Positions 26,894 through 36,121 are shown, counted from the stretch's first letter. The stretch: DNA of 64,000 nt from Lachnospiraceae bacterium (GCA_003862155.1 QOUV01000005.1:62001-126000), one strand, 5' to 3'. Program-made: numbers and translations. Notes: generated from the sequence alone by a model not told the origin.

Positions 26894-26916
26894 AAATTTT
26901 TATAATTTTTTGAATA

Positions 26917-28230
26917 TTAAAGTATATCTATCATTTCTCCTGCAAGTGCCTTGTTCATAGAACGTACTGCGCAGAACTTTCCGCACATGGAGCAGGTGTC
27001 TGAATGGTCGTCCTCCGGAAGGCGGCTGTCGCGGATAGCCTTCGCTGTATCCGGGTCGAGAGCATGCTTGAACTGCTCGTCCCAGTCGAGTTTTCTTCTG
27101 GCGTCTGCCATCGCATCGTCCTCGTCCCTTGCACCAGGGAGGTGCTTTGCGATGTCGGCCGCATGAGCTGCGATCTTAGAAGCGATGATTCCGTTTCTGA
27201 CGTCCTCTACATTTGGAAGAGCCAGGTGTTCAGCCGGTGTAACGTAGCAGAGAAAAGCGGCTCCATTCATGGCTGCAACAGCGCCACCGATGGCAGCTGT
27301 GATGTGGTCATATCCGGGTGCAACATCTGTAACGAGAGGTCCAAGTACATAGAACGGTGCGCCCTTGCAGATCGTCTGCTCGATCTTCATATTTGCAGCG
27401 ACCTGATCAAGAGGTACATGTCCCGGTCCCTCGATCATTACCTGTACATTCTTCTCCCAGGCGCGCTGTGTCAGTTCTCCGAGTCTTATCAGCTCATCAA
27501 CCTGACTGATATCAGTAGCGTCTGCGAGGCATCCCGGTCTGCAGGCATCGCCAAGTGAAATCGTAACATCGTGCTCTGCGCAGATGTCAAGGATCTCATC
27601 GAAATGGGAATAGAACGGGTTCTCCTCGCCTGTCATCGACATCCATGCATAAATTAATGAACCGCCACGACTTACGATGTTCATTTTGCGCCTGCCGTGT
27701 TTGATCTGCTCCAGGGTTTTCTTGTTGATTCCGCAGTGAAGAGTGACGAAATCGACTCCATCCTCTGCGTGAAGTCTTACGACATCGATAAAATCCTCAG
27801 CCGTAAGGGTATTCAAGTCTCTCTGATAGTGGATTACAGCGTCGTAGACAGGAACTGTCCCGACCATTACAGGACACTCATGTGTAAGCTTCTGTCTGAA
27901 CGGCTGTGTATTTCCATGGCTTGACAGATCCATGATAGCATCTCCGCCGAGCTTTACAGCCTCTTTGACTTTCTCCATCTCTACATCGTAGTCCTTGCAG
28001 TCACGGGAAACGCCTAAATTTACGTTGATTTTCGTTTTAAGAGCGCTGCCGATTCCTTCCGGATCAAGGCACTTGTGCGCCTTATTTGCCGGGATTACGA
28101 CTTTTCCCTTTGCGACGAGTTTCATAAGTTTGTCCTCGTCCATGTGCTCTTTTCTGGCTACGGTCACAAGCTGCTCAGTTTTTATGCCACGTCTTGCCGC
28201 ATCCATCTGTGTCGTATAGCTTTCTGACAT
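26917..28230 (-). CDS. thiC: Phosphomethylpyrimidine synthase
   Basis: Radical SAM enzyme that converts aminoimidazole ribotide to HMP-phosphate, the pyrimidine half of thiamine. The 437-residue product has [72 protein letters not shown] and the C-terminal cluster motif [11 protein letters not shown]. It is the short form without the N-terminal extension of proteobacterial ThiC. Start at 28230 follows GGAGG at 9 nt. The leader holds a TPP riboswitch. No other thiamine gene is present in this window, so AIR for HMP synthesis comes from purine synthesis and the thiazole branch must lie elsewhere or be salvaged. Confidence 0.97.
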   Translation of the reverse strand: MSESYTTQMDAARRGIKTEQLVTVARKEHMDEDKLMKLVAKGKVVIPANKAHKCLDPEGIGSALKTKINVNLGVSRDCKDYDVEMEKVKEAVKLGGDAIMDLSSHGNTQPFRQKLTHECPVMVGTVPVYDAVIHYQRDLNTLTAEDFIDVVRLHAEDGVDFVTLHCGINKKTLEQIKHGRRKMNIVSRGGSLIYAWMSMTGEENPFYSHFDEILDICAEHDVTISLGDACRPGCLADATDISQVDELIRLGELTQRAWEKNVQVMIEGPGHVPLDQVAANMKIEQTICKGAPFYVLGPLVTDVAPGYDHITAAIGGAVAAMNGAAFLCYVTPAEHLALPNVEDVRNGIIASKIAAHAADIAKHLPGARDEDDAMADARRKLDWDEQFKHALDPDTAKAIRDSRLPEDDHSDTCSMCGKFCAVRSMNKALAGEMIDIL

Positions 28231-28247
28231 GATTCCTTTCCTCCAAC

Positions 28248-28278
28248 AAAAAAAGCGGTACCCTGATAAGGATACCGC
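28248..28278 (-). terminator. TPP-riboswitch expression platform (terminator)
   Basis: GCGGTATCC and GGTACCGC form a hairpin (28255-28278, one internal mismatch), followed on the minus strand by T7. It lies between the TPP aptamer and thiC, so thiamine pyrophosphate binding should favour premature termination. Confidence 0.88.
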
Positions 28279-28294
28279 AGGATTAACTACCTAC

Positions 28295-28379
28295 ATGACC
28301 TTCCTACGCCGGCATTGTCCGGATCAGGTTCTCGGGTTCTTCTCAACTGCAGCCAAAGCTGCTCCGTGCCCCGGGTCAT
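28295..28379 (-). promoter_or_regulatory. TPP riboswitch (THI element) controlling thiC
   Basis: On the minus strand the conserved segments appear in order: closing stem TGACC/GGTCA, GGGGCACGG, the P3 stem AGCAGCTTTGGCTGC, TTGAGA (variant of CTGAGA), ACCCGAGAACCTGATCCGG and AATGCCGGCGTAGGAA. It directly precedes the terminator hairpin and thiC. Confidence 0.96.
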
Positions 28380-28421
28380 AGTAGATTGTATACTAATATG
28401 AGATATTTTTCAAGTACAATT

Positions 28422-29948
28422 TTAAGCTCCGACTTTTTCGAAAACATCCGTGATCTCTTTGTCCGGAGCCTTTGTAAGAAGACTTACGATCACATCAAAT
28501 GCGAGTGCTGTTAAAAATGCCGGCAGAAGCTCATAGATATCAAAAGCTCCGCCCAACGGTCTTACGAGGAATTTCCAGACGAAGATCATGATTCCGCCTG
28601 AGACCATACCTGCGAGTGCTCCATTCCTGTTCGATCTCTTCCAGAAAAGCGCGAGAAGCATTACCGGGCCGAAGGTCCCGCCAAAGCCTGCCCAGGCGAA
28701 ACTTACGATCTGGAATACAGAGCTGTTCGGGTTCCATGCCAGAAATACGCCGAGAACTCCGATACCCACAAGGGCAAGTCTCGATATAGTCATCAGTTTT
28801 TTCTCAGGGATCTTCGCGTGCAGACACTTAGTCAAAATATCCGAAGTCACTGACGATGACGCACAGAGCAGCTGTGAATCGGCAGTAGACATAGTAGAAG
28901 CCAGAATTCCCGAGAGCACGATTCCTGCGATCACTGCAAAAATCGTACCGTGGCCTGCAAGCAGGTTTGAGACCTTAATAATGACAGTTTCTGAATCCGA
29001 GCCCTTGAGCTGAGGGATCAGGCCGTTTGAGCTCATAGCCAGTCCCGAAATTCCGATGCAGACTGAAACAGCCATCGAGATAAGCACCCAGATAGTTGCG
29101 ACTCTTCTCGAAAGCGAAAGCTTTTTTTCATCCTCGATCGCCATGAATCTGAGCAGTATGTGCGGCATTCCGAAGTATCCGAGTCCCCACGCAAGCGTAG
29201 AAATGATGCGGACGATATCGTAAGGCTCTGCCTTTCCGGTAACAGCATTGTGGGTGTGAAGCATCGAAAAATATCCGGCCAGTCCTCTGGCGTTTCCGAT
29301 GACTGCACTGGCACCGCCTGCAGACATGGTTTCAAATACCAGGACTATTATAAGAGCGGCAGACATAACGATGCTCTGCACAAAGTCTGTGGTAGAGGCA
29401 GCAAGGAAGCCTCCGAGCATAGTATAGGCAATGATTACGACAGCGCTTCCGATCATAGCCGTGTGATAATTCGTATTGAAAAGGATAGCAAAGAGCTTTC
29501 CGCATCCAGCGAAACCGCTTGCAGTGTAAGGCACAAAGAATACAATGATTATGACTGCTGCGATAAACGTCAGGATATTTTTCTTATCACCATATCTGTC
29601 TGAGAAAAATGCCGGGACCGTGATAGATCCGGTCGCCTCGGTGTACCTCCTGATGCGCTTTGCAGTGACAAGCCAGTTGATGTAGGTTCCAGCAGCCAGT
29701 CCTATTATAGTCCAGCCCGCATCTGCGATTCCCGACAGGTACGCAAGTCCTGGAATTCCCATCAGAAGGTAGCTTGACATGTCGCTCGCCTCCGCACTCA
29801 TCGCGGTAACAAGCGGACCGAGATGTCTTCCTCCAATATAAAAATCACCGACGGTCTTGTTCCTGTTCGCGACCGCTGCTCCCATCAGAAGCATTGCCAC
29901 GAGATAAACGACCATCGTCACAAACATTCCGATCTGCGCTGTACTCAT
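28422..29948 (-). CDS. putP: Sodium/proline symporter
   Basis: Sodium-coupled proline uptake. The 508-residue product has about 13 membrane helices and the PutP signatures GDFYIGGRHLGPLVTAMSAEASDMSSYLLMGIPG, GWTIIGLAAGTYINWLVTAKRIRRYTE, ITVPAFFSDRYGDK and SGILASTMSTADSQLLCASSSVTSDI, the last holding sodium-site Ser/Thr. ATG at 29948 is preceded by AAGGAG; a further upstream Met at 29963 is not needed. It stands alone, followed on the left by the thiC leader. The substrate proline is inferred from family similarity. Confidence 0.93.
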   Translation of the reverse strand: MSTAQIGMFVTMVVYLVAMLLMGAAVANRNKTVGDFYIGGRHLGPLVTAMSAEASDMSSYLLMGIPGLAYLSGIADAGWTIIGLAAGTYINWLVTAKRIRRYTEATGSITVPAFFSDRYGDKKNILTFIAAVIIIVFFVPYTASGFAGCGKLFAILFNTNYHTAMIGSAVVIIAYTMLGGFLAASTTDFVQSIVMSAALIIVLVFETMSAGGASAVIGNARGLAGYFSMLHTHNAVTGKAEPYDIVRIISTLAWGLGYFGMPHILLRFMAIEDEKKLSLSRRVATIWVLISMAVSVCIGISGLAMSSNGLIPQLKGSDSETVIIKVSNLLAGHGTIFAVIAGIVLSGILASTMSTADSQLLCASSSVTSDILTKCLHAKIPEKKLMTISRLALVGIGVLGVFLAWNPNSSVFQIVSFAWAGFGGTFGPVMLLALFWKRSNRNGALAGMVSGGIMIFVWKFLVRPLGGAFDIYELLPAFLTALAFDVIVSLLTKAPDKEITDVFEKVGA

Positions 29949-30141
29949 TTTTTCTCCTTCCATCTTCTACTTTAACGCATTAAAACGTTGATATTTTATA
30001 CTATAAGGAGTCCCCTGTCAATGAAATGAATTTTTTTCATGCTGTTGAAGAATTTTTTTCATTTTTTTGAAAAAAAATAGTTCATTTCAATCTCAGTGTA
30101 GTATAATATGACTAGTTTAATTTTTTCAGGAGGTAAACAGA

Positions 30142-31176
30142 ATGAGACCAGAAGATATTGACTGGGGAAACCTGGATTTCAACTACAGACAGACTGATTA
30201 CAGCTTTGTCTCCATGTACAGGGATGGCAAGTGGGATGATGGCGAGCTTACAAAGGACCACAACATCACCATGAACGAGTGTGCCTGTGTTCTTCAGTAT
30301 TCACAGTCCTGCTTTGAAGGGCTTAAAGCATATCACACGAAGGACGGCAAGGTCGTCTGCTTCCGCCCGGATGCAAACGCCAAGAGAATGCACGATTCCT
30401 GCGAGCGTCTTGAGATGCCGCCATTCCCTGAGGACAAATGGGTCGAGGCTGTTGAGAAGGTAGTCAAGGCAAACGAAGCCTGGGTTCCACCATTCGGCAG
30501 CGGCGCTACACTCTATATCCGCCCATATATGTTCGGTTACAATCCTGTTATCGGCGTTAAGCCAGCAGACGAGTACATGTTCAGAATCCTCGTTACACCA
30601 GTTGGTCCTTATTTCAAGGGAGCCTTAAAGCCGGTTGAAGTTACGATCCCTGATTTCGACAGAGCAGCTCCTCACGGAACAGGCGGAATCAAGGCAGGTC
30701 TTAACTACGCCATGTCACTCCACCCGATCATGGAGGCACACAGACACGGATTCAATGAGAATATGTACCTTGACCCAGCTACACGCACGAAGATCGAGGA
30801 GACAGGCGGAGCCAACGTCATCTTCATCAAGGATAACGGCAAGACTCTTGTCACACCACTCTCAGATTCTATCCTTCCATCTATCACCAGAAGATCACTC
30901 TGCTACATCGCTGAGAACATGCTCGGCATGAAGGTAGAGCACCGTGTCGTTTACTTAAATGAGGTAGAGGATAACGAGTTCGACGAGATGGGTCTCTGCG
31001 GAACAGCCGCTGTCATCTCACCAGTCGGCCGCATCAACAACCACGGCAAGATCACGAACTTCAAGAGCGGAATGGACGAGATGGGTCCGACACTTACGAA
31101 GCTCAGAAGCACACTTACCGGAATCCAGTCAGGCGAGATTGCAGATCCTGATAACTGGGTACACGAGATCAAGTAA
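30142..31176 (+). CDS. ilvE: Branched-chain amino acid aminotransferase
   Basis: Class IV PLP aminotransferase that interconverts Val, Leu and Ile with their 2-oxoacids. The 344-residue product has YSQSCFEGLKAY, RPDANAKRMHDSCERL, GSGATLYIRPYMFG, GTGGIKAGLNYAMSL (PLP Lys in KAGLNYA), TGGANVIFIKD and GTAAVISPVG, matching the longer IlvE2 form. AGGAGG lies 8 nt before the ATG. A TATAAT at 30102-30107 is the likely -10. The 100 bp before it contain several A/T palindromes such as TTTTTTTGAAAAAAAA, reminiscent of a CodY site, but the match is too loose to call. Codon use is biased in a way suggesting high expression. Confidence 0.96.
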   Translation: MRPEDIDWGNLDFNYRQTDYSFVSMYRDGKWDDGELTKDHNITMNECACVLQYSQSCFEGLKAYHTKDGKVVCFRPDANAKRMHDSCERLEMPPFPEDKWVEAVEKVVKANEAWVPPFGSGATLYIRPYMFGYNPVIGVKPADEYMFRILVTPVGPYFKGALKPVEVTIPDFDRAAPHGTGGIKAGLNYAMSLHPIMEAHRHGFNENMYLDPATRTKIEETGGANVIFIKDNGKTLVTPLSDSILPSITRRSLCYIAENMLGMKVEHRVVYLNEVEDNEFDEMGLCGTAAVISPVGRINNHGKITNFKSGMDEMGPTLTKLRSTLTGIQSGEIADPDNWVHEIK

Positions 31177-31202
31177 TTCTCTAAAATCATAGCAATAAAA
31201 TC

Positions 31203-31269
31203 AGCCCGTGGCTGCCGTAGCGCATCTTTTCTTTTCAAGGTGCGCCATGGCAGTCACGGGCTTCTTTTT
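31203..31269 (+). terminator. Terminator of ilvE
   Basis: Long imperfect stem from GCCCGTGGCTGCC to GGCAGTCACGGGC (31203-31262) followed by TTCTTTTTG, 27 bp past the ilvE stop. Confidence 0.88.
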
Positions 31270-31384
31270 GTGTATGAATAACCGCTTCCGAAAACAGCCC
31301 GGAATAAGGCAAAAAAGCCAATCTGGTGAATAGTTTGCGGCACTCCTGTATTTTCTGCAAAGCATTTATTATTTCCGGCTCCGC
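31270..31384. other. Gene-free start of the repeat island
   Basis: No ORF or promoter is seen. It ends with the phrase ATTTCCGGCTCCGCG, which recurs at about 31705 and 31778 on either side of the 52-bp array, as if several insertions or duplications had shared this border. Confidence 0.5.
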
Positions 31385-31696
31385 GTTTACGGACTCTGGC
31401 GTGGCTTTCACTCTCCGTCCGTAATCCTAAGCTTGCGTTTACGGGCTCATGCACGTTTTTCGCTCACAGTCCGTAATTTCCTGATCACTTTTACGGACTA
31501 CTGCTCACTTTCCATCTCCAGTCCGTATTCCCTGGCTCTCTTTTACGGACTACTGCTCACTTTCCATCTCCAGTCCGTATTCCCTGGCTCTCTTTTACGG
31601 ACTACTGCTCACTTTCCATCTCCAGTCCGTATTCCCTGGCTCTCTTTTACGGACTCTATCACATCTTTCATTCTCAGTCCGTAATTTCCTTTTGCC
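31385..31696. repeat. Six tandem 52-bp units, each with an inverted TACGGACT/AGTCCGTA pair
   Basis: Units start at 31385, 31437, 31489, 31541, 31593 and 31645. The three at 31489-31644 are identical; the outer ones are diverged. Each has TTTACGGACT near the start and AGTCCGTA about 22 nt later, so each can form a 7-8 bp stem-loop. The period is not a multiple of 3, so the open frame crossing it is not a protein repeat. It is not CRISPR because the whole unit, not just a repeat core, is conserved. Confidence 0.92.
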
Positions 31697-31860
31697 TTTT
31701 GTAAATTTCCGGCTCCGCGATTGCCCAGATTGAAAAACCAGGCCACATTTTCCGGTAGGAGGAAATCTTTTAATATTTCCGGCTCCGCATCAAACCCACA
31801 TTAAAATCAAGTCAATGCATCCAAAATAAAACTATTTATTAATTTTAACAGCAGCCAATT
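31697..31860. other. Gene-free segment with two further TTTCCGGCTCCGC phrases
   Basis: A/T-rich spacer between the 52-bp array and the GC-rich palindromic part of the island. TTTCCGGCTCCGC occurs near 31707 and 31780. No coding signal is seen. Confidence 0.5.
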
Positions 31861-31865
31861 CTATG

Positions 31866-32188
31866 ACTACTGCAGGCATCCGCCGTATGCGCTGGTTGCG
31901 AATGCAACGTTTTATACTGCAGGTCAATGAACGCATCCGCCGACAGCGGTACGGCGAACGGATCCAATGTTTTATGATGCCAGTCAAGGAATGCATTCGC
32001 CGCCGACGGCACGGCGGACGAATGCGCGTTTTCCGTTGTGAGGGAGCGCGCTAGCAGCGGCCCGGGCGACCACCCGCCTGAAACATAAACGAATCAGAAC
32101 CATACATTGGTCGGAGGGCCGCTATTAGGCGCGCGCGACAGAACAGGAAAACGCGTACTGAGTCCGCCGTACCGACGGCGGCGAATGC
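31866..32188. repeat. Large palindromic GC-rich element with degenerate inverted repeat units
   Basis: The arms 31993-32063 and 32116-32188 are imperfect inverted copies over about 70 bp: GCATTCGCCGCCG, CGGCGGA, GCGTTTTCC, GCGCGC and AGCGGCCC appear in that order in the left arm and as complements in the right. The 52-nt loop holds a smaller CGACCA/TGGTCG pair. Left of the arm (31866-31990) are further degenerate units in the orientation opposite to the tandem units on the right. The island is thus roughly symmetric around base 32090. Confidence 0.75.
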
Positions 32189-32368
32189 ATAACTTGCACT
32201 TCCAGTCAACATACTGAGTTCGCCGTACCGACGGCGGCGAATGCATAACTTGCACTTCCAGTCAACATACTGAGTTCGCCGTACCGACGGCGGCGAATGC
32301 GGAATTTACCCTGCCAGTCAACGAAACGAGTCCGCCGTACCGACGGCGGCGAATGCAGAATTTACCGG
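32157..32368. repeat. About 3.8 tandem 56-bp units with a CCGCCGT/ACGGCGG hairpin
   Basis: Units start at 32157, 32213, 32269 and 32325; each has GAGTCCGCCGTACCGACGG (or GAGTTCGCC) and GGCGAATGC near the front and CCAGTCAAC near the end. The 7-bp inverted pair with an ACCG loop lies in every unit. The last unit stops 3 bp before the ecfT stop codon. Confidence 0.92.
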
Positions 32369-32371
32369 ACA

Positions 32372-33172
32372 TCAGAAAATAATATGCAGCACAATGACCA
32401 CCGCAAACGCCCCGAAGATATAAAAATACCCCATCACATCCCGCCTTCTATAGTGCAGCGGCTTCATACTTGTCCTTCCCTCACCGCCATGATAGCACCT
32501 CGCCTCCATCGCGAGAGCCAGGTCATTGGCACGGCGGAAAGCCGAAACGAAGAGCGGCACGAGCAGAGGCACCATGGCCTTCGCCTTATTAACAATGCCT
32601 TTGCCGTCAAATGACGCACCGCGGGCCATCTGAGCCTTCATGATCTTATCGGTCTCATCATTTAAGATCGGGATGAAGCGGAGCGCGATAGACATCATCA
32701 TCGCGATCTCGTGCACCGGCACATGAATATAGTTGAGCGCCCGAAGCCCGGTCTCAAGACCATCCGTCAGCTGGTTAGGTGTCGTCGTAAGAGTCATTAT
32801 CGAAGTGCCGATGATCAGGTAGATCATGCGCACGAGCATAAGAATTGCGGCGCGGACACCCTGGATCGTAATCTGAACCTTTCCCCATTTTACGATGGCG
32901 TCACCCGGAGTCAGGAACAGGTTGAAAAGGCCACAGATCAAAAGCAGGATAATTATCGACTTGAGGCCGCGCACCATAAAAGAAAACGGCACTTTTGAGA
33001 GCGCTATAATAGCGAACAGGCAGACAGTCAGGAAAATAAACCCGATCGGATCATCTGCAACAAATATACTTATTATGAAAAAAAGTGTGGCGACCAGTTT
33101 TACCCTCGGATCGAGCCTGTGAATGACCGAATCTACCTGGTAATACTGACCTAAAGTAATATCCTTTAACAT
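32372..33172 (-). CDS. ecfT: ECF transporter transmembrane protein
   Basis: Scaffold subunit that couples vitamin-binding S components to the EcfA ATPases. The 266-residue product has the conserved start ITLGQYYQVDSVIHRLDPRVKL, about six hydrophobic segments, and the two coupling-helix motifs ARGASFD (near 184) and EARCYHGGEGRT (near 225) that contact the ATPases. Start at 33172 is 6 bp after the ecfA stop. It is the last gene of the long leftward series, next to the repeat island. No S component is adjacent, so this is a group II module likely to serve several S components, one of which lies at 44871. Confidence 0.95.
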   Translation of the reverse strand: MLKDITLGQYYQVDSVIHRLDPRVKLVATLFFIISIFVADDPIGFIFLTVCLFAIIALSKVPFSFMVRGLKSIIILLLICGLFNLFLTPGDAIVKWGKVQITIQGVRAAILMLVRMIYLIIGTSIMTLTTTPNQLTDGLETGLRALNYIHVPVHEIAMMMSIALRFIPILNDETDKIMKAQMARGASFDGKGIVNKAKAMVPLLVPLFVSAFRRANDLALAMEARCYHGGEGRTSMKPLHYRRRDVMGYFYIFGAFAVVIVLHIIF

Positions 33173-33178
33173 AATCTA

Positions 33179-34942
33179 TTATCCAAATACCCGAAGAATC
33201 TCTTCTCTTGCTTCCTCTACCGTAACAGCGTGTTCATCGACCGGGTAGCCCTTTTTGTGCAGGTCATGGAGCAGGTAAGTCACTGAAGGAACTGCGAGTC
33301 CCAGAGACTCGAGCTCACTTACATGTGAAAATACCTCACGCGGCGTGCCGTCAAATACCGGGTGCCCGCTGTCGATAACGATCGTCCTGTCTACATACTC
33401 CGCGACATCTTCCATGCTGTGTGAGACGAGGATTACAGTCTCTCCCGATTTGTCGTGCATCTCCTTTATAAGGCCAAGTATCTCGTCGCGTCCCGCAGGA
33501 TCGAGTCCCGCTGTAGGTTCGTCTAAGATTATGACCTGCGGCCTCATCGCGATAACTCCGGCGATAGCAGCTCTTCTCTTCTGTCCGCCTGAGAGCTCAA
33601 ACGGAGAAGCGTCGAAAGAGTCCTCAGGAAAGTGGACTTTTTTTAAAGCCTCATAGGCTCTGAGCCCAGCTTCCTTGTCATCGAGCCCCATATTTTTCGG
33701 GCCAAATTTCACATCGTTTAAGACTGTCGTCTCGAAAAGCTGGTGCTCAGGATACTGGAAGACCATTCCAACACTGGTGCGCAGAGCCTTCTTGTCGAAG
33801 TCTTTTTCAGAAATATCTCTCCCGTTAAAATATACGTGGCCGCCGGTCACGGGAATAAGCCCGTTAAGAGTCTGGATAAGCGTCGATTTACCGCTTCCAG
33901 TGTGGCCGATGATTCCAATGAAATCGCCCTTATTGATCTGGAGAGAGACGTCATTCAGTGCGTGTGTCTCTGTGCCTCCGTCCTTATAAGTAACTGAAAC
34001 ATGGTCGAGGATCAGGACCGCGTCCTCAGGCGACTTTTCTGCCTTTTTTTCCTCGTGGGAAGGTGTCATTTCAGGCGCGCCGGACGGAGCTTTTATACGT
34101 GAAAGTGAATCCTCAAGCTCAGGTCGCGTCAGGACGCCATCCGGCAGGTCCATTCCGTCTTCCTTTAACCTGAAAGCGAGGTCAGTGACCTGAGGCACCG
34201 TAAGATGGTAGCTTTTTAAGATATTTACCTGAGAAAAAATTTCCCGCGGCGTTCCCTGCATGACGACCCTGCCGTGATCCATCACAAAAACGCGGTCAGA
34301 GTAGACGACTTCCTCCATGTAATGCGTAATCAGGATAATCGTTACGCCCTTCTTTTTATTCAGTTCCCTGGCCGTATCTATAACTTCCCTGCGGCCATCG
34401 GGATCGAGCATGGCTGTAGGCTCATCGAGTATAATGCACTTCGGCTCCATCGCCATGACTCCGGCGATAGCGACACGCTGCTTCTGCCCGCCTGAAAGAC
34501 GGTTCGGGGATTTTTTACGGTATTCCCACATGCCGACGCCTTTTAAAGCCTTCTCTGCTCTCTCCCAGATCTCATCGGTCGGAACGCCGATATTTTCAGG
34601 GCCAAAACCCACATCCTCCTCGACTACCGAGGCAATGATCTGGTTGTCCGGGTTCTGAAAGACCATACCGGCCTCTTTTCGGACAGGCAGCTCATTTGCG
34701 GGGTCTTTTGTATCTTTGCCGTCGACAATGACCGTCCCCTCGGTCGGGATAAGAAGCGCATTGATATGCTTTGCAAGAGTCGACTTTCCGGAACCGTTGT
34801 GCCCGAGGATCGAAATAAACTGTCCCGGCTCAACATCGAGATTCACATGGTCGACTGCCGTATCGATCGATTCGACATTGCCTTCCTCGTCTCTTCTATA
34901 GTACTCGTATACGAGGTCTTTTGTCTGAATAACAGGTTTCAA
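33179..34942 (-). CDS. Fused ECF transporter ATPase (EcfA1-EcfA2)
   Basis: The 587-residue product has two complete ABC domains joined by a charged linker. Domain 1 (about 1-265) has GHNGSGKSTLAKHINALL, VFQNPDNQI, LSGGQKQRVAIAGVMAM, IILDEPTAMLDPDGR. The linker (about 275-310) is rich in Pro, Glu and Lys. Domain 2 has GHTGSGKSTLIQTLNGLI, VFQYPEHQLFE, LSGGQKRRAAIAGVIAM, IILDEPTAGLDPAGR. Both sites look catalytic. The VFQNP and VFQYPEHQLF sequences mark EcfA1 and EcfA2 respectively. In most Firmicutes these are two genes; here one frame runs through with no stop, so it is a true fusion unless sequence error joined them. Confidence 0.94.
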   Translation of the reverse strand: MKPVIQTKDLVYEYYRRDEEGNVESIDTAVDHVNLDVEPGQFISILGHNGSGKSTLAKHINALLIPTEGTVIVDGKDTKDPANELPVRKEAGMVFQNPDNQIIASVVEEDVGFGPENIGVPTDEIWERAEKALKGVGMWEYRKKSPNRLSGGQKQRVAIAGVMAMEPKCIILDEPTAMLDPDGRREVIDTARELNKKKGVTIILITHYMEEVVYSDRVFVMDHGRVVMQGTPREIFSQVNILKSYHLTVPQVTDLAFRLKEDGMDLPDGVLTRPELEDSLSRIKAPSGAPEMTPSHEEKKAEKSPEDAVLILDHVSVTYKDGGTETHALNDVSLQINKGDFIGIIGHTGSGKSTLIQTLNGLIPVTGGHVYFNGRDISEKDFDKKALRTSVGMVFQYPEHQLFETTVLNDVKFGPKNMGLDDKEAGLRAYEALKKVHFPEDSFDASPFELSGGQKRRAAIAGVIAMRPQVIILDEPTAGLDPAGRDEILGLIKEMHDKSGETVILVSHSMEDVAEYVDRTIVIDSGHPVFDGTPREVFSHVSELESLGLAVPSVTYLLHDLHKKGYPVDEHAVTVEEAREEILRVFG

Positions 34943-34957
34943 AATATGCCTTTCCCG

Positions 34958-36121
34958 TCACTTCGCAAGTGACTTGATGAACTTCTCAATACGATTCAGG
35001 GCAATCTTTAAATTTTCCATGGAATATGCATAGGAAATACGGATAAAGCCCTCTCCACAGTCTCCGAATGCAGTTCCCGGGACGACTGCTACTTTTTCGG
35101 TATTAAGCAGCGCTGTCGCAAATTCGTCCGAACTCATTCCGGTGCTCTTTATAGATGGGAACACGTAAAATGCGCCGTAAGGCTCAAAACAGGAAAGTCC
35201 CATGTCGCGGAGGCGCTCGAGCACATAGATGCGTCGCTCGTTGTACTGCATCTTCATATCTTCGACCTCGCGGTCGCAGTGCTTTACAGCCTCAATACCT
35301 GCATACTGCGAAGTAGTCGGCGCACACATTATCGCAAACTGGTGGATCTTTAGCATCTGCTTTAAAATAGGCGCCGGAGCGCAGGCGTATCCAAGCCTCC
35401 AGCCTGTCATAGCGAATGCCTTTGAAAATCCGTTGATATAAACTGTCCTCTCCTTCATTCCCGGAAGAGAGGCAATAGACACGTGATCTGTCTGATATGT
35501 GAGTTCAGAGTAGATCTCATCTGTCATCACATAGATATCGTGTTCTCTGATCACCTCGGCAATGGCCTCGAGATCCTCCCTCTCCATAATGGCGCCAGTC
35601 GGGTTGTTCGGGAACGGAAGGATAAGCACCTTAGTCTTCGGCGTGATCGCATTCTCAAGCTCGCGCGCTGTAAGGCGGAACTCGTCAGACTCCTTTAAAT
35701 TGATGATGACGGGAACTCCGTTCGCAAGAATAGTGCAGGGCTCGTATGAGACGTACGATGGCTGCGGGATAATGACCTCGTCGCCAGGGTCTAACATGGC
35801 GCGAAGTCCGATATCAATGGCCTCGCTTCCACCGACAGTCATCATCATCTCAGTCTTTGGATCGTAGTGCAGGTCATATTTTCTGTCGAGATAATCTGAC
35901 AGAGCGATCTTCAAGTCCATGAGGCCGGCGTTCGATGTGTAAAAAGTCCTGCCCTGTTCAAGTGAATAGATGGCCTCGTCCCTTATCCTCCACGGCGTCT
36001 CAAAATCCGGCTCGCCGACGCCCAGGGAAATGGCGTCGTCCATCGTATTTACAATGTCGAAAAATTTTCTAATGCCCGAGGGCTTTATCTTTGAGATTTT
36101 ATCGCTGACGGGATTTTTCAT
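34958..36121 (-). CDS. PLP-dependent aminotransferase, class I/II
   Basis: Fold type I aminotransferase; aromatic or aspartate-type substrates are typical. The 387-residue product has GVGEPDFETPWRIRDEAI, GGSEAIDIGLRAMLDPGDEVIIPQPSYVSY, LPFPNNPTGAI, MTDEIYSELTY and NGFSKAFAMTGWRLGYACAP with the PLP Lys, plus GFIRISYAYSMENL with the carboxylate-binding Arg. Its ATG overlaps the Lrp-type regulator stop (ATGA), and 15 bp separate it from the ATPase gene. The pairing of an Lrp regulator with an aminotransferase is common in Firmicutes and suggests amino-acid control. The precise substrate is not predicted. Confidence 0.93.
   Translation of the reverse strand: MKNPVSDKISKIKPSGIRKFFDIVNTMDDAISLGVGEPDFETPWRIRDEAIYSLEQGRTFYTSNAGLMDLKIALSDYLDRKYDLHYDPKTEMMMTVGGSEAIDIGLRAMLDPGDEVIIPQPSYVSYEPCTILANGVPVIINLKESDEFRLTARELENAITPKTKVLILPFPNNPTGAIMEREDLEAIAEVIREHDIYVMTDEIYSELTYQTDHVSIASLPGMKERTVYINGFSKAFAMTGWRLGYACAPAPILKQMLKIHQFAIMCAPTTSQYAGIEAVKHCDREVEDMKMQYNERRIYVLERLRDMGLSCFEPYGAFYVFPSIKSTGMSSDEFATALLNTEKVAVVPGTAFGDCGEGFIRISYAYSMENLKIALNRIEKFIKSLAK

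Noticed and set aside
30061-30107. CodY operator before ilvE
   Set aside because: An A/T palindrome is present, but it matches the CodY consensus only loosely and such sequences are common in A/T-rich leaders.
31433-31684. 83-residue open frame over the 52-bp repeats
   Set aside because: The repeat length is not a multiple of three, there is no ribosome site, and the protein pattern is a by-product of the DNA repeat.
31385-31696. Possible CRISPR array
   Set aside because: The period is regular (52 bp), but entire units are identical, so there are no unique spacers, and no cas gene is in the window.
31863-32054. Arg-rich 63-residue open frame in the palindromic element
   Set aside because: It follows the GC-rich inverted repeats, has no ribosome site, and is better explained by the DNA structure.
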